A stretch of DNA of 64,000 nucleotides, from NCBI RefSeq assembly GCF_030551755.1, contig NZ_JAUPEC010000018.1:1-64000 (forward strand), read 5' to 3'. Position 1 is the stretch's first letter. Each line of letters starts with the position of its first letter. The translations under genes and the position numbers were made by a program. The notes below the pieces were generated by a model. It searched no databases. It was not told the DNA's origin and worked only from the letters and a program-made list of their open reading frames with translations. The DNA comes from Pseudocolwellia sp. AS88 (lineage in GTDB: Bacteria > Pseudomonadota > Gammaproteobacteria > Enterobacterales > Alteromonadaceae). Below, piece after piece: positions 37,993-47,846 of the stretch.

Positions 37993-38721
37993 ATGGAAAG
38001 TAAGCAACCTGCATTCAAATCTCATATTCACTGTCAAAACTGCAGTATTAGTGAACTATGCCTCCCATTTTCTTTGAATGAAGAAGAATTAAACTCTCTC
38101 GATAATATTATTGACCGCAAAAAGCCTATTCATAAAGGTGAAAAACTTTTCCAAAGTGGCGACGACATGAAATCGTTATATGCCGTTCGTTCAGGTACAT
38201 TCAAAACATATAAGATAGATGAAAAAGGTGAACAACAAATAACAGGCTTTCATTTAGCTGGTGATTTGCTTGGTTTTGACGCCATTGCGAACTCTGTTCA
38301 TCCTAGCTTCGCCTCTGCATTAGAAACTTCAATGGTGTGTGAAATTCCATATAACACCTTAGACGGACTTTCAAATGATATGCCTAAACTTAAAAAACAA
38401 ATGTTAAGAATGATGAGTATGGAGATCTGTTCAGATCAAGAAATGCTTATGTTGCTTAATCATAAAAATGCTGAGCAACGTTTAGCTACCTTTATTAGTA
38501 CTCTAAGTAATCGGTTTCAAAAGCGTGGATTTTCCCCGTCGGAGTTTCGCTTAACGATGACACGTAGTGATATTGGTAATTATATTGGCCTAACTGTTGA
38601 AACCATTAGTCGTTTACTTAATCGTTTTAATAAAAGCGACTTAATAGGCGTTGAAGGAAAGTTAATTACTATTAAAGATGTTGACTGCTTAAATGAAATT
38701 GCTCAATTGAAAGTTGATTGA
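37993..38721 (+). CDS. fnr: Oxygen-sensing regulator Fnr (EtrA)
   Basis: 242 residues. The four ligands of the oxygen-labile 4Fe-4S cluster are Cys14, Cys17 and Cys23 ([13 protein letters not shown]) and Cys116 (SMVCEIP). A cyclic-nucleotide-like beta roll and dimer helix follow, then the Crp-family helix-turn-helix with [12 protein letters not shown], whose E-SR contacts match the TTGAT half-site. It alignes along its whole length with E. coli Fnr. It controls the switch to low-oxygen respiration and fits its place after the cbb3 cluster. GGA five bases before the ATG supports the start. Confidence 0.96.
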   Translation: MESKQPAFKSHIHCQNCSISELCLPFSLNEEELNSLDNIIDRKKPIHKGEKLFQSGDDMKSLYAVRSGTFKTYKIDEKGEQQITGFHLAGDLLGFDAIANSVHPSFASALETSMVCEIPYNTLDGLSNDMPKLKKQMLRMMSMEICSDQEMLMLLNHKNAEQRLATFISTLSNRFQKRGFSPSEFRLTMTRSDIGNYIGLTVETISRLLNRFNKSDLIGVEGKLITIKDVDCLNEIAQLKVD

Positions 38722-38791
38722 TTTTAAACAATAAAAAAACATCAAAATTACATTATACTTAACTTAAAGTAGATAATTTGGAGTTATTATT

Positions 38792-39721
38792 ATGAACAAA
38801 TATCAAAATATACTTGCAGTTATTGATCCTACCACTGATGAACAAAAAGCTTTAAAACGCAGTATTCAACTTGCTCAGCATACCAATGCTAGCATCACTG
38901 CGTTTTTATCAATATTTGATTTCTCTTATGAAATGACCACTATGTTATCTGGCGATGAACGTGAAGCTATGCGTCAAACGGTTATTGATGATCGACTTGA
39001 ATGGATGAATGACCTTGTTAGTCAATTAAACATCAATGGCTTAACCATCAATACTAAAGTTGTTTGGCATAATCGACCTTTTGAATCAATTATTAATGAA
39101 GTGCTTGAGCATGATCACGATATTGTTATTAAAGGTACTCACGAACACGATAAACTTAAGTCTGTTATTTTCACTCCTACTGATTGGCATATTCTTAGAA
39201 AATGCCCGTGCCCTGTTTTATTAGTTAAAGATCACTTGTGGCCAGAAAAAGGTAATATTCTTGCAGCAATTAACGCAGGTAGTGACGAAGATGAACATCG
39301 TTCACTAAATCACAAAATCACGGCGCATGCTAACCACTTAGCTAAAGTTATTAATGCAAATGTCCATCTAGTTAATTCATTTCCTGGCACACCAATTAAT
39401 ATTGCCATTGAGATACCCGAATTTAATGCGAATGAGTACAACACGGGTATGTTGACACATCATAAGAAAGCTATGGCTTCTCATTGCGAACAATACAATA
39501 TAGCGGAAGACAGAACTCATATTGAAGAAGGTCTACCTGAAGATGTTATCGAAGACGTTGCCAACAAAATTGATGCTGAGTTAGTGATTTTGGGCACAAT
39601 AGGCAGAACCGGATTATCAGCAACGTTAATTGGCAATACAGCAGAACATGTACTTGATCGGTTGAATTGTGATGTTTTAGCTTTAAAACCTGATGGTTAT
39701 GTTTCGCCTTTAACCAAGTAA
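38792..39721 (+). CDS. uspE: Universal stress protein E
   Basis: 309 residues with two tandem Usp domains (about 1-150 and 155-305). The second ends in the nucleotide-loop-like VILGTIGRTGLSATLIGNTAEHVL. UspE is a cytoplasmic stress and aggregation/motility factor and lies next to fnr in E. coli and many gammaproteobacteria. GGAG eight bases before the ATG supports the start. Confidence 0.93.
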   Translation: MNKYQNILAVIDPTTDEQKALKRSIQLAQHTNASITAFLSIFDFSYEMTTMLSGDEREAMRQTVIDDRLEWMNDLVSQLNINGLTINTKVVWHNRPFESIINEVLEHDHDIVIKGTHEHDKLKSVIFTPTDWHILRKCPCPVLLVKDHLWPEKGNILAAINAGSDEDEHRSLNHKITAHANHLAKVINANVHLVNSFPGTPINIAIEIPEFNANEYNTGMLTHHKKAMASHCEQYNIAEDRTHIEEGLPEDVIEDVANKIDAELVILGTIGRTGLSATLIGNTAEHVLDRLNCDVLALKPDGYVSPLTK

Positions 39722-40030
39722 CAAAACTAATAGCTAAAAAAAGTGTGGCTAAAACAGTTTAAATTTATTTAATCTGTTTTAGCGCTAATGATATAAGGTC
39801 ACGATATTAGCTAGCATTATAATTTTAAAAACATTCCCCTAAGTTAACTCTAACTCGGTTTAATCAATACCTCTATAACCGCTATTTTTCTTACTTCATA
39901 GTAAGATTGACTTAAAAAACCTAGCTACTGATACAAAACATGCCCTTAAAGTAAGAAAGCGATTGAGCTAACGTTACAGTTTTATTAGTAATAATTACAA
40001 TAAATGATAATCGTTTAAACCAAATTCAAC
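39722..40030. other. Intergenic region at the left edge of the uspE-ttcA insertion
   Basis: 309 bases between converging genes. A 10-bp inverted repeat (39748-39757 and 39774-39783) follows uspE without a T run and may be a weak terminator. Near 40001-40019 a Fur-box-like stretch (AAATGATAATCGTTT) occurs although no gene starts here. A degenerate 20-base copy of the 18.3-kb repeat arm may lie at 39844-39863. Confidence 0.4.
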
Positions 40031-43000
40031 TTAGTTAAAAACCTCTCGCGTATAGATTATTCTATCGTTGCCTCTAAAGACTCCAAACGTTGCTGTAGCA
40101 AAAGGGTTATTGTCATGTAGGCTGTCTCCATCCCAATCAAACTGAAGCCATACCGGAACTTGATACTCTAGGTTAAAGGAACCTTGTTTATTTCCTTGTG
40201 GAGCAGATAAAAAGAATTCTTGATAAATACCGTTTTGAAAAAACGTACCTGTACTTATACTTGCACTACTATCACTGGTAAGTAAGTTATCGCTAGTATT
40301 TGTATCTACCAAACGATAATCCCATAAAGATAAACCACCGCTACCTACAGTACCAGAAGTGAACTTATTACCTAAGGTTCCACTAATACAACTCTCATCT
40401 GAATTTGTAATAAAAGACGTGCCATTATATTCTTCAATAGACATTGGCATTAACAGGTTCGAAGTTTCTGGACCAAAACCATTTTCAATTCTCCAACGGC
40501 CAAAGCGTACTTCAACACCTTCTGTTAAAATTAATTCTGTTGCTATGATTGCAGTATCAGAACCATCATATAAATTTATCCCATCTTCATCTTCTATTTG
40601 ACTAATAATAAAAGGAATTTTTGCAGGAAATGGAGCATATAAAGAATGTTGATTATGCTCGTAAATAAAGTTATCTGTTGAATTAAATTCATAATTTAAT
40701 ACGCCAGCATCAGCAGTTGCAGATAAATCACCTTCGCTTAACTGAGCTGCGATGTTAACCTTTTCATCAATAACATCAGGAGCTATCCTAGGTTGTTCAA
40801 AGTCTTCTGTTGGAAGATCTACGCTGATATCTCCAGCTTCTAACTTCATAAAACCTGAAGCTGTATAGTTTTCGGTAATAGTACCTGCTGTATTGTATGG
40901 CGTTATTAAAGCCTTAGGAGCTGATAATGAGTCATACCTTATACTGCCATCACTATCAGTTTCTTGACCAGAATATGCCCAGTCATTAATAATACAAGCA
41001 GCATCGGGTCCATGGTTACCATTCAAACTACCATGACTCTCAACCGTTTGAATAAAATAAGCAGGAGTGAAGCGCCCCACATTTGCAATATAGCCTTGTA
41101 TATCACCACCACCAATATAATCACTATCAGTCAATGATGCAGATAAATGAATAATCCCTACTTCCGAGAAGTTATAATTATTATCTAAAATACTGCCATT
41201 AAAAGTGTTACTTGTTTCAGTTGTGAGTACACCAATATTTGCCGTTGTAGGATCAGGTAAAAATAATGTTCTGGTCACACTTAATTGTTCATTATCAAAA
41301 TTATTAGCCGTGCTATTACCGCTTAAATCGCTGAAATCATCAGGAACCCCATCATTATCGACATCTTGACCTGCAGCCCATTGTTTCGCTATAGCTCTTA
41401 ATGAAAAAGTTTCACCTGCTTTTTTGAAGTCACTCTCTGATGTGCTAGAAGCTAATGCATTAGCACTATTTGTATCTTGGCTGAAGTCTAATTGAACACC
41501 AAAGGGACGAACAACAAAAGCATTTGATGATGAGTTGAAGCTTTTAATATCTCCTAAACCATCAACATCAATATCTTTTTGTGCGTTAATAGTAAGTTTA
41601 CCTGCATCAGGGTAATTAAGAGTAAAATAAGCGGTAGAATTACTATCAAAACGTAAAGACTGTTCGGTTACGTTTGTTGTAATACTTTTAGGTGTGGCAT
41701 TGTTGGTAAGCTCTAAATTACTCGTACATGCACTGCTATCACCATGACAAGTGTATGAAAGGTTAATAGGAACATCTCCACCATCAGGAAAAACGCCAGT
41801 ACATGAACCTGTATTATCATCAGTTCTTACTGCTTGTATAAATAAGTTTTCCGCATTAAAACCTGTATCTGATGGCTTACCTGAAAGTTGTGTCGGTATA
41901 ATTGGCGAGCTGTTATTGTTATTCCCAAAAATAAAGCCAGTATCTGAAAAGGCTATATTACAACTTGTACCGCTACTATCATCACAAACAAGAGGCTCTG
42001 TTGCTATGACTGTTGCATTAGCGAGAGATAAACTAAGGGTTTCTGCAAACGTATGACTAAAGTTAACACCAACAAGTTCAGTACTACCAATAAAGGTTAC
42101 AGATTTTTTAGTCGTCGTGGTCGATGTGTTAGTTGCTTGCAAATCAAGTGTTATCTCATCAGAGCTTAACGTTGAACAATCACTATTCATACAAGCTTTG
42201 ATGGTGACCGGCTCAACTGCACAGGTTAAACCTTGACCGTCATGAATAATCTCATAATGGTCTATTAAACATCCTCCAAATTGAACTTTACCACTAAGAG
42301 CGCCAGCACTAAGAATTTCATAACCCGAAGGTGCGGCAGAAGTTCGTATATCATTAGTGATAGAAATTTCTAAATAATCTCCGCCGCCTCGTTCAAAAAA
42401 CATAGCGGCTATATCAAAAGATGAATATTGACTTAAAGTAAAAGAACCACCTGTATTAGAGTTACCTGTAGGCTCTTCAAATCTCAACTCATTAGCATCG
42501 CCACTGTTTGAACTCCCAAATTTGTTGAATGAAACACTATCACCAGCAATAGTATCCATAACAAAACTAAATCCATCATCACTCTCTACATAAATGGTGT
42601 AATCGCCTGCTGGTAAACTAAGTATTCCAGAAGTATATACAACAAAATTGCTGCCATTTACACCATTACTATTACCTGGGTACGCTAAAGTACCTGTAAA
42701 ATCATGTTCTGAACCACCAAAATCAATACGTTCAACAGTACTTGAACCACTTGCCGAAACATTATACTTCTCATTATCGATTAAACCAGTTGATGGTGAT
42801 CCAGCAGCTAACCAAGCAGCATGAATAGCTAAAGCTTCAGTACTGTTATCTATCTGTACGTCTGTACCAGCATTGTTGATTTTTATACCTACAGCATTTA
42901 AAAGGCCTGTATTAGCGTCACAGCCTTGACCTATTTCAGGATCAATATTACTGGCTTCATACACAACAATATTGCTGAAAGTACTATTTCTCGTAGGATT

Positions 43001-44197
43001 ATCATCATCGTCATTTATAAAGAATAGGTGGTCAAAATTTCCTGTATAAAATTGCCCTACTGGAATCGTGTAATGTGTAACACCACTTCCGCTATAATTA
43101 TCAAAATCTGATATACCCCAAGATTGCGTACCATAAAGCATAAAAGTACGATCTTCACTTTGAGATAAATCGTCATCAAAACCTATAGCATGAATTTCAC
43201 CTTGCTCAGTACTTTGAAAATCAAATTCAATAACAGTGTTTTCTGTGACTGTGTAGGGGAAGTTTATTTTTTGCCATAGATTACCCTCAATAAATAAACT
43301 TAAGTTAGCATCTGTTATTGTTATGTTACCGCTAGCATCTTGAGTGCTACTGGCATAACGGGCGACCTCGTAAACTTGATCTACATCTCCTACTTGCCAA
43401 GCATTTCCTGTATCTGGATTAATACCACCGTTGGCATTTAAATCAAGTACGGCAAGATTTTGTGGCTGAACCCATACTTCTATACTTCTAAGAGTGTAAT
43501 CATCTATATTATCTGCAAATGTCCAATCTGGGTTCCCACCTGTGTTATTACCTATACCTATTGAGTCGATTCTATTAGAATCCCAAGCATTAAAAGCAAA
43601 TAGTGTTTGTGCTTCGCTGTAATTATGTACTTGCATAGAACCATGACAGGACGTTCTATCGGCTCTTAGTGAATCTCCAAAATCAAAAACATCATCACTC
43701 GCATTAAGAACAAATGTATCATTCTCTCTAGTATAACAATGATGCCAAAATTCAATGTTACCAGTAGATATATCAGTTCCAGTAACAACTCCTGCAACAT
43801 TTGACTCTACATTCATATTATCAATAGACTGTTGCCAAGTAACTCCAGTACTACTAACAGGAACACCAATTTCACCTAGATTCTGTGTAAACGCATTCAT
43901 GGATACCCAAACCCATTCGGTTTCACAACTACCATCTTTTTGTAGCTCTAAATAGTAACCAATACGAGCGATACCATTATCAATAGTTGTTGCTGAATTA
44001 TCGATACCATAGACGGGAGTGTTAGTACCATAATTGGCATTAGAAGGTATATCGAGCTGATAGATTTGGGTATAACCCTGTAGTTCACTTACATTCGCAT
44101 CGCTACCCGCGCCACAAGTTGCGGCATAAACTGAAGGGGAAAAGCTGAAAACACTGATAAGAATAAGGAATATTTTAAATTTTAAGTCGTTTTTCAT
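40031..44197 (-). CDS. MshQ-like secreted protein with PA14-like and DUF6701 domains
   Basis: 1388 residues from the ATG at 44197, chosen because a clean signal peptide follows (about 1-25, ending SVYA-AT); an ATG at 44224 would add nine residues before it. The N-terminal third is beta-rich and lectin-like. About 470-630 resembles a PA14 domain (LPAGDYTIYVESDDGFSFVMDT, then FDIAAMFFERGGGDYLEISI). The last 500 or so residues are the DUF6701 module, closing with the hallmark FRGNDRIIYTREVFN, as in MshQ of mannose-sensitive haemagglutinin pilus loci. Asp/Ser/Thr-rich composition and many paired cysteines suit an exported adhesin or pilus-tip component. No pilus gene is nearby, so it is an orphan. 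No strong terminator follows. Confidence 0.8.
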   Translation of the reverse strand: MKNDLKFKIFLILISVFSFSPSVYAATCGAGSDANVSELQGYTQIYQLDIPSNANYGTNTPVYGIDNSATTIDNGIARIGYYLELQKDGSCETEWVWVSMNAFTQNLGEIGVPVSSTGVTWQQSIDNMNVESNVAGVVTGTDISTGNIEFWHHCYTRENDTFVLNASDDVFDFGDSLRADRTSCHGSMQVHNYSEAQTLFAFNAWDSNRIDSIGIGNNTGGNPDWTFADNIDDYTLRSIEVWVQPQNLAVLDLNANGGINPDTGNAWQVGDVDQVYEVARYASSTQDASGNITITDANLSLFIEGNLWQKINFPYTVTENTVIEFDFQSTEQGEIHAIGFDDDLSQSEDRTFMLYGTQSWGISDFDNYSGSGVTHYTIPVGQFYTGNFDHLFFINDDDDNPTRNSTFSNIVVYEASNIDPEIGQGCDANTGLLNAVGIKINNAGTDVQIDNSTEALAIHAAWLAAGSPSTGLIDNEKYNVSASGSSTVERIDFGGSEHDFTGTLAYPGNSNGVNGSNFVVYTSGILSLPAGDYTIYVESDDGFSFVMDTIAGDSVSFNKFGSSNSGDANELRFEEPTGNSNTGGSFTLSQYSSFDIAAMFFERGGGDYLEISITNDIRTSAAPSGYEILSAGALSGKVQFGGCLIDHYEIIHDGQGLTCAVEPVTIKACMNSDCSTLSSDEITLDLQATNTSTTTTKKSVTFIGSTELVGVNFSHTFAETLSLSLANATVIATEPLVCDDSSGTSCNIAFSDTGFIFGNNNNSSPIIPTQLSGKPSDTGFNAENLFIQAVRTDDNTGSCTGVFPDGGDVPINLSYTCHGDSSACTSNLELTNNATPKSITTNVTEQSLRFDSNSTAYFTLNYPDAGKLTINAQKDIDVDGLGDIKSFNSSSNAFVVRPFGVQLDFSQDTNSANALASSTSESDFKKAGETFSLRAIAKQWAAGQDVDNDGVPDDFSDLSGNSTANNFDNEQLSVTRTLFLPDPTTANIGVLTTETSNTFNGSILDNNYNFSEVGIIHLSASLTDSDYIGGGDIQGYIANVGRFTPAYFIQTVESHGSLNGNHGPDAACIINDWAYSGQETDSDGSIRYDSLSAPKALITPYNTAGTITENYTASGFMKLEAGDISVDLPTEDFEQPRIAPDVIDEKVNIAAQLSEGDLSATADAGVLNYEFNSTDNFIYEHNQHSLYAPFPAKIPFIISQIEDEDGINLYDGSDTAIIATELILTEGVEVRFGRWRIENGFGPETSNLLMPMSIEEYNGTSFITNSDESCISGTLGNKFTSGTVGSGGLSLWDYRLVDTNTSDNLLTSDSSASISTGTFFQNGIYQEFFLSAPQGNKQGSFNLEYQVPVWLQFDWDGDSLHDNNPFATATFGVFRGNDRIIYTREVFN

Positions 44198-44727
44198 ATC
44201 ATTGTTAATCCTAACAAAATACATCCCGTCATTTTATATGCATTGCATATCTGAGTTCATAGCGAAGAAAGGTTTAGTTCTATTTATTATTCATAAACAG
44301 AAAATGTTCTATAAAGTTTGAGTATTAATTCATGAGTAATATTAACTTACGTACTTTATATATCTAAGTATAGCAATATTAAGATATAGAACTTCGTTAG
44401 ATTACATCTTTAGTCATATTTCTTCAACATTCAGAAATTAGTTAATATTTCAATACGATATGATGTATGAATAGTTGAACATTTAGTTTTTAACAACAAT
44501 GTTTATAGTAGGTAAATACAATGATGCATTTTGATTACCCCCGTCTTTTTAAGAAATTAATTACAGTCATTTAACCTCTCTCTTATCAAAGCTAACCTAT
44601 CTAAAAAACTTTAAGTTTAACAAAAAACATTAAATATCACCCTTACCATTGACAATCTAAATAACAATCATTACCATTCGCGACATTAAAACTACACCAC
44701 CATTTAATGCAAAATTTAGGGTAAACA
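44198..44727. other. Divergent promoter region of the MshQ-like gene and the iron-uptake operon
   Basis: 530 bases, AT-rich, with no reading frame I trust. The right end holds a Fur-box candidate (listed separately). Nothing notable is visible around the MshQ-like gene start. Confidence 0.5.
44657..44675 (+). promoter_or_regulatory. Candidate Fur box before the TonB-dependent receptor gene
   Basis: CTAAATAACAATCATTACC matches the 19-base Fur consensus GATAATGATAATCATTATC at 13 positions, most strongly in the right half (AATCATTA). It ends 52 bases before the start codon, where a repressor would cover the promoter. Confidence 0.55.
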
Positions 44728-47403
44728 TTGATGTCTTCTAAATACAAAAACATAGCACCTCTTTCATTATTGACTTCAATAATATTAGCGACTTTTTCAG
44801 CTAGCTCTCTAGCTGAAACAACACCTTTATCAACACATGAGCCATTAATTAACGTCCTCAGTGATGTTGCTAAAACTCAAAACATTACCATTTATGCTAA
44901 GCCTTCTGTTATCAAAGGTAATGCTAAGGCAACTAACTCGATAAAATCAAATAAAGCATTGATTAATGCTCTATTGGCTGATAGCAATTTAGAAGCTGTT
45001 TGGTTAAAAAGTAATACTGTAGTTATAAAAGATAAAGCAAATAATGAATCAGCTGCGAGCTTAGCAATACCTGCGAATAATATTACACAATACGACAATA
45101 AAGTTGAGCGTATTAGCGTTTATGCTTTACATAACCGTTTGATATTAGAGTCAGGCACGGCAACAAAGTCAAACATGACACTTATGCAAACACCTGCAGC
45201 TATCGTAGTTGTAGACAAGTTATTATTGAATGAGCAATCAAGCACTACTCTACAAGACAGTTTGCGTAACATCAGTGGTTTAACGCAAGCAGGTAACAAT
45301 TACGGTATTGGAGATAACTTATCTATTCGTGGCTTAGGCGCAAATTACACCTACGATGGCATTTATGGCGGTGCTGATTTAGAAAATAGCTATAATCCTA
45401 CTCGCTCAATGACCAATATTGAAAGTGTTGAAGTATTAAAAGGCCCTGCAACAGGTCTTTATGGTATGGGTTCAGCTGGTGGTGTTATCAATCTTATAGA
45501 GAAAAAGCCACAAGAAAAAGAAAGCTATGAAATAAAAGCGCTCGTTGGACAATGGAATAATGTTGGTTTAACGCTTGATGCTACATCAGCATTAACCGAT
45601 AACACAGCTTACCGTATTGTAGCTAACTACGAGGAGTCTGACGGCTATAGAGACCTGAGTTCAGAACGTGCAGAACTATATGCTTCATTAAGTTATGACG
45701 TATCTGAAGATAATAGATTCTTATTTTCCGCCGCTTACATAAAAGATTCAATCCAAATTGATTCTGTAGGTGATCCTGTGCGCATATTAAGTTTAGATGA
45801 TATCAATGTTGCTGTAGCTGATTTAACCATTGATGATTTAGCTAACGATACAGATGCAGATGGCGACGGAATTACAGGCGTTCAGTTAACTGAAGCACAA
45901 CGTACCGAACTATTAAGCACAATTTTACCAAGCGATGGTTTAACACCTTATGATTTAGGTGACAGTAGTTTAATTTCTCCACTATCTACACCTAATGATG
46001 GAAAGGAAGTTCGTATAAAAGTTCGCCACGATATTAACTTCTCTAACGATTTATTATTAACTCATCAATTACAATACCGTGATTATTCTTCAGACTTTAC
46101 CCGCCAAACAGGTGGGTTGAATTATATTTACTGGAATAGAAATGGTGAAATAAATGCAGATCCAAGAGCGCCTTTAGTTATCGATGATGTTTTATATCCA
46201 TATGCCGCACGTCGACAAGAGTATCGTCAACAAGTAGCAGATGAAAAAACATGGCAGTACTTTGTTGATTTAACTAACACTTGGTCTTCAGGCCTTTTCT
46301 CTGGTGAACATTTAATTAGCGCCAACTATGAACATCGTGAAGCATCAGTTCAATCGTCGTCAATTTGGGATGCAGATGGTGGTGGAAGCTTGCCTTACAT
46401 TTTGGATATTAGGAACCCTAATTGGCCAACAGGTAGTTTTGAAGACTATGACCCTAGCCTAAGAACTAATTACGATAAAACAGTCAGTGCCTATGGAATA
46501 AGTGCGCAAGAAGTTATTTACTTTGATAATGCTTTAACTGGTCGTTTTGGGCTTGCTTATACAACTATCGAACAAGATTACCAACACAAAGGCACTGATA
46601 GCGCTCCAGGTATTGGCGAAGAACTTGATACCGATGATTCAGGTTTATCTTTTAATGTCGGTTTGAATTACCAAATATCTGAGCAATTTGCTGCTTTCAT
46701 TAATTATTCACGTGGTCGAACGGCTTATAGTATTTTAGGCAGTTTAGATGCAGACGGTGATGATCGTGAAGATTCTGAATCAAAATCTGTTGATTTGGGC
46801 TTCAGATATAAAGCTTTTGATGAAGATCTATTATTGTCTTTTGTATTATTTGAAACCAGTAGAACTAACCTCAGATATAGCAACCCTTTATACAACGAGA
46901 ACGAAGATGCTACTGATTACAATATAGATGTTGCTCAGTATTTTTATGACGAATCGGATAGAAGTCGTGGTGCAGAACTTGATTTAAACTTAGCAATCAA
47001 CGAACAGTGGACGATGAACTTCAATGCTACTTACCTAGATGCAACGACAGTACAAGGTGATGCCGAAGAAGGTCAATCTAAAGGTGTACCATTAAAGTAT
47101 GTGCGTTTGTGGACTAGCTACGAACATCAATTTAAAGCATTACCTGCTCCTATGAAGTTTAGTTTAGGTGTAACTTATGAAGATGAACGCAGTTTGTATG
47201 CTTCAAGTTACGGGTTACCTTACGCTTACATTCCATCTTATTCGGTAGTAGATGCAGCCGTAAGTTATCAGCTAAATGATTGGGACTTACAACTAAACAT
47301 CAATAATTTAACGGATACTACGTATTACAGTAAAGCCATGTATGCCGGTGGTTTACCGGGTGAAAGCAGAAACGCAAAAGTAACGGCAACTTACCGTTTT
47401 TAA
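44728..47403 (+). CDS. TonB-dependent siderophore receptor with N-terminal STN domain
   Basis: 891 residues. A signal peptide (about 1-29) is followed by an STN signalling domain (about 36-100, PLINVLSDVAKTQNITIYAK ... LEAVWLKSNTVVIKDK), a TonB-box-like VERISVYA (about 131-138), the plug (about 150-260: SIRGLGANYTYDG, VEVLKGPATGLYGMGSAGGVINLI) and a 22-strand barrel ending in Phe (VTATYRF). It imports a ferric siderophore across the outer membrane with TonB energy; the ligand is unknown. STN domains normally talk to a FecR-type anti-sigma factor, yet no fecI/fecR pair is here. Downstream genes form one operon with it. Confidence 0.93.
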   Translation: MMSSKYKNIAPLSLLTSIILATFSASSLAETTPLSTHEPLINVLSDVAKTQNITIYAKPSVIKGNAKATNSIKSNKALINALLADSNLEAVWLKSNTVVIKDKANNESAASLAIPANNITQYDNKVERISVYALHNRLILESGTATKSNMTLMQTPAAIVVVDKLLLNEQSSTTLQDSLRNISGLTQAGNNYGIGDNLSIRGLGANYTYDGIYGGADLENSYNPTRSMTNIESVEVLKGPATGLYGMGSAGGVINLIEKKPQEKESYEIKALVGQWNNVGLTLDATSALTDNTAYRIVANYEESDGYRDLSSERAELYASLSYDVSEDNRFLFSAAYIKDSIQIDSVGDPVRILSLDDINVAVADLTIDDLANDTDADGDGITGVQLTEAQRTELLSTILPSDGLTPYDLGDSSLISPLSTPNDGKEVRIKVRHDINFSNDLLLTHQLQYRDYSSDFTRQTGGLNYIYWNRNGEINADPRAPLVIDDVLYPYAARRQEYRQQVADEKTWQYFVDLTNTWSSGLFSGEHLISANYEHREASVQSSSIWDADGGGSLPYILDIRNPNWPTGSFEDYDPSLRTNYDKTVSAYGISAQEVIYFDNALTGRFGLAYTTIEQDYQHKGTDSAPGIGEELDTDDSGLSFNVGLNYQISEQFAAFINYSRGRTAYSILGSLDADGDDREDSESKSVDLGFRYKAFDEDLLLSFVLFETSRTNLRYSNPLYNENEDATDYNIDVAQYFYDESDRSRGAELDLNLAINEQWTMNFNATYLDATTVQGDAEEGQSKGVPLKYVRLWTSYEHQFKALPAPMKFSLGVTYEDERSLYASSYGLPYAYIPSYSVVDAAVSYQLNDWDLQLNINNLTDTTYYSKAMYAGGLPGESRNAKVTATYRF

Positions 47404-47444
47404 TGCTAAAAACTTTTACTTAACGCTAAATACATTGACTTAAT

Positions 47445-47846
47445 ATGACACATTCGAAACAGCTATGGTTACGTTGCATAACCGCTACTGTTGGCGGTTA
47501 TGCAATTTCCACAGGTTTTAGTATTGCACTGGTTCCAGCATTAACCGTTTGGCTAAATTACACATTATCTACGAGTGTATTAATTACAACTATGCTCAGT
47601 TATTTGTGTTATTTCATTGTGATCATATTAAGTTTCTGTCTGCCAACACTTTTAAGTTTATGGCGTAATCTTTTTATATTTTGCGCCCTACTTCTTGCAT
47701 GTTATCAAATGGCTATACCTAACAACCTCCACGTTAATAGTAAGACTGAATCTGTATTAAGCATGATGTCGAACCAAACTATCAGTAACAACATTACAAC
47801 GATTAACTCTCACACACTAAACTTAACTTATAGCAATAACTCATGA
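47445..47846 (+). CDS. DUF3649-like membrane protein of the iron-uptake operon
   Basis: 133 residues: about three membrane helices (about 10-35, 40-65 and 70-92), then a polar tail. WLRCITATVGGYAISTGFSIAL matches the small DUF3649 proteins that accompany TonB receptors and PepSY proteins. It begins 41 bases after the receptor gene, and its stop overlaps the next start (ATGA), indicating translational coupling. Function unknown, probably in the siderophore import system. Confidence 0.7.
   Translation: MTHSKQLWLRCITATVGGYAISTGFSIALVPALTVWLNYTLSTSVLITTMLSYLCYFIVIILSFCLPTLLSLWRNLFIFCALLLACYQMAIPNNLHVNSKTESVLSMMSNQTISNNITTINSHTLNLTYSNNS

Noticed and set aside
41751-42056. Plus-strand frame inside the MshQ-like gene
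   Set aside because: Opposite-strand shadow of a long coding region, without a start signal or homology.
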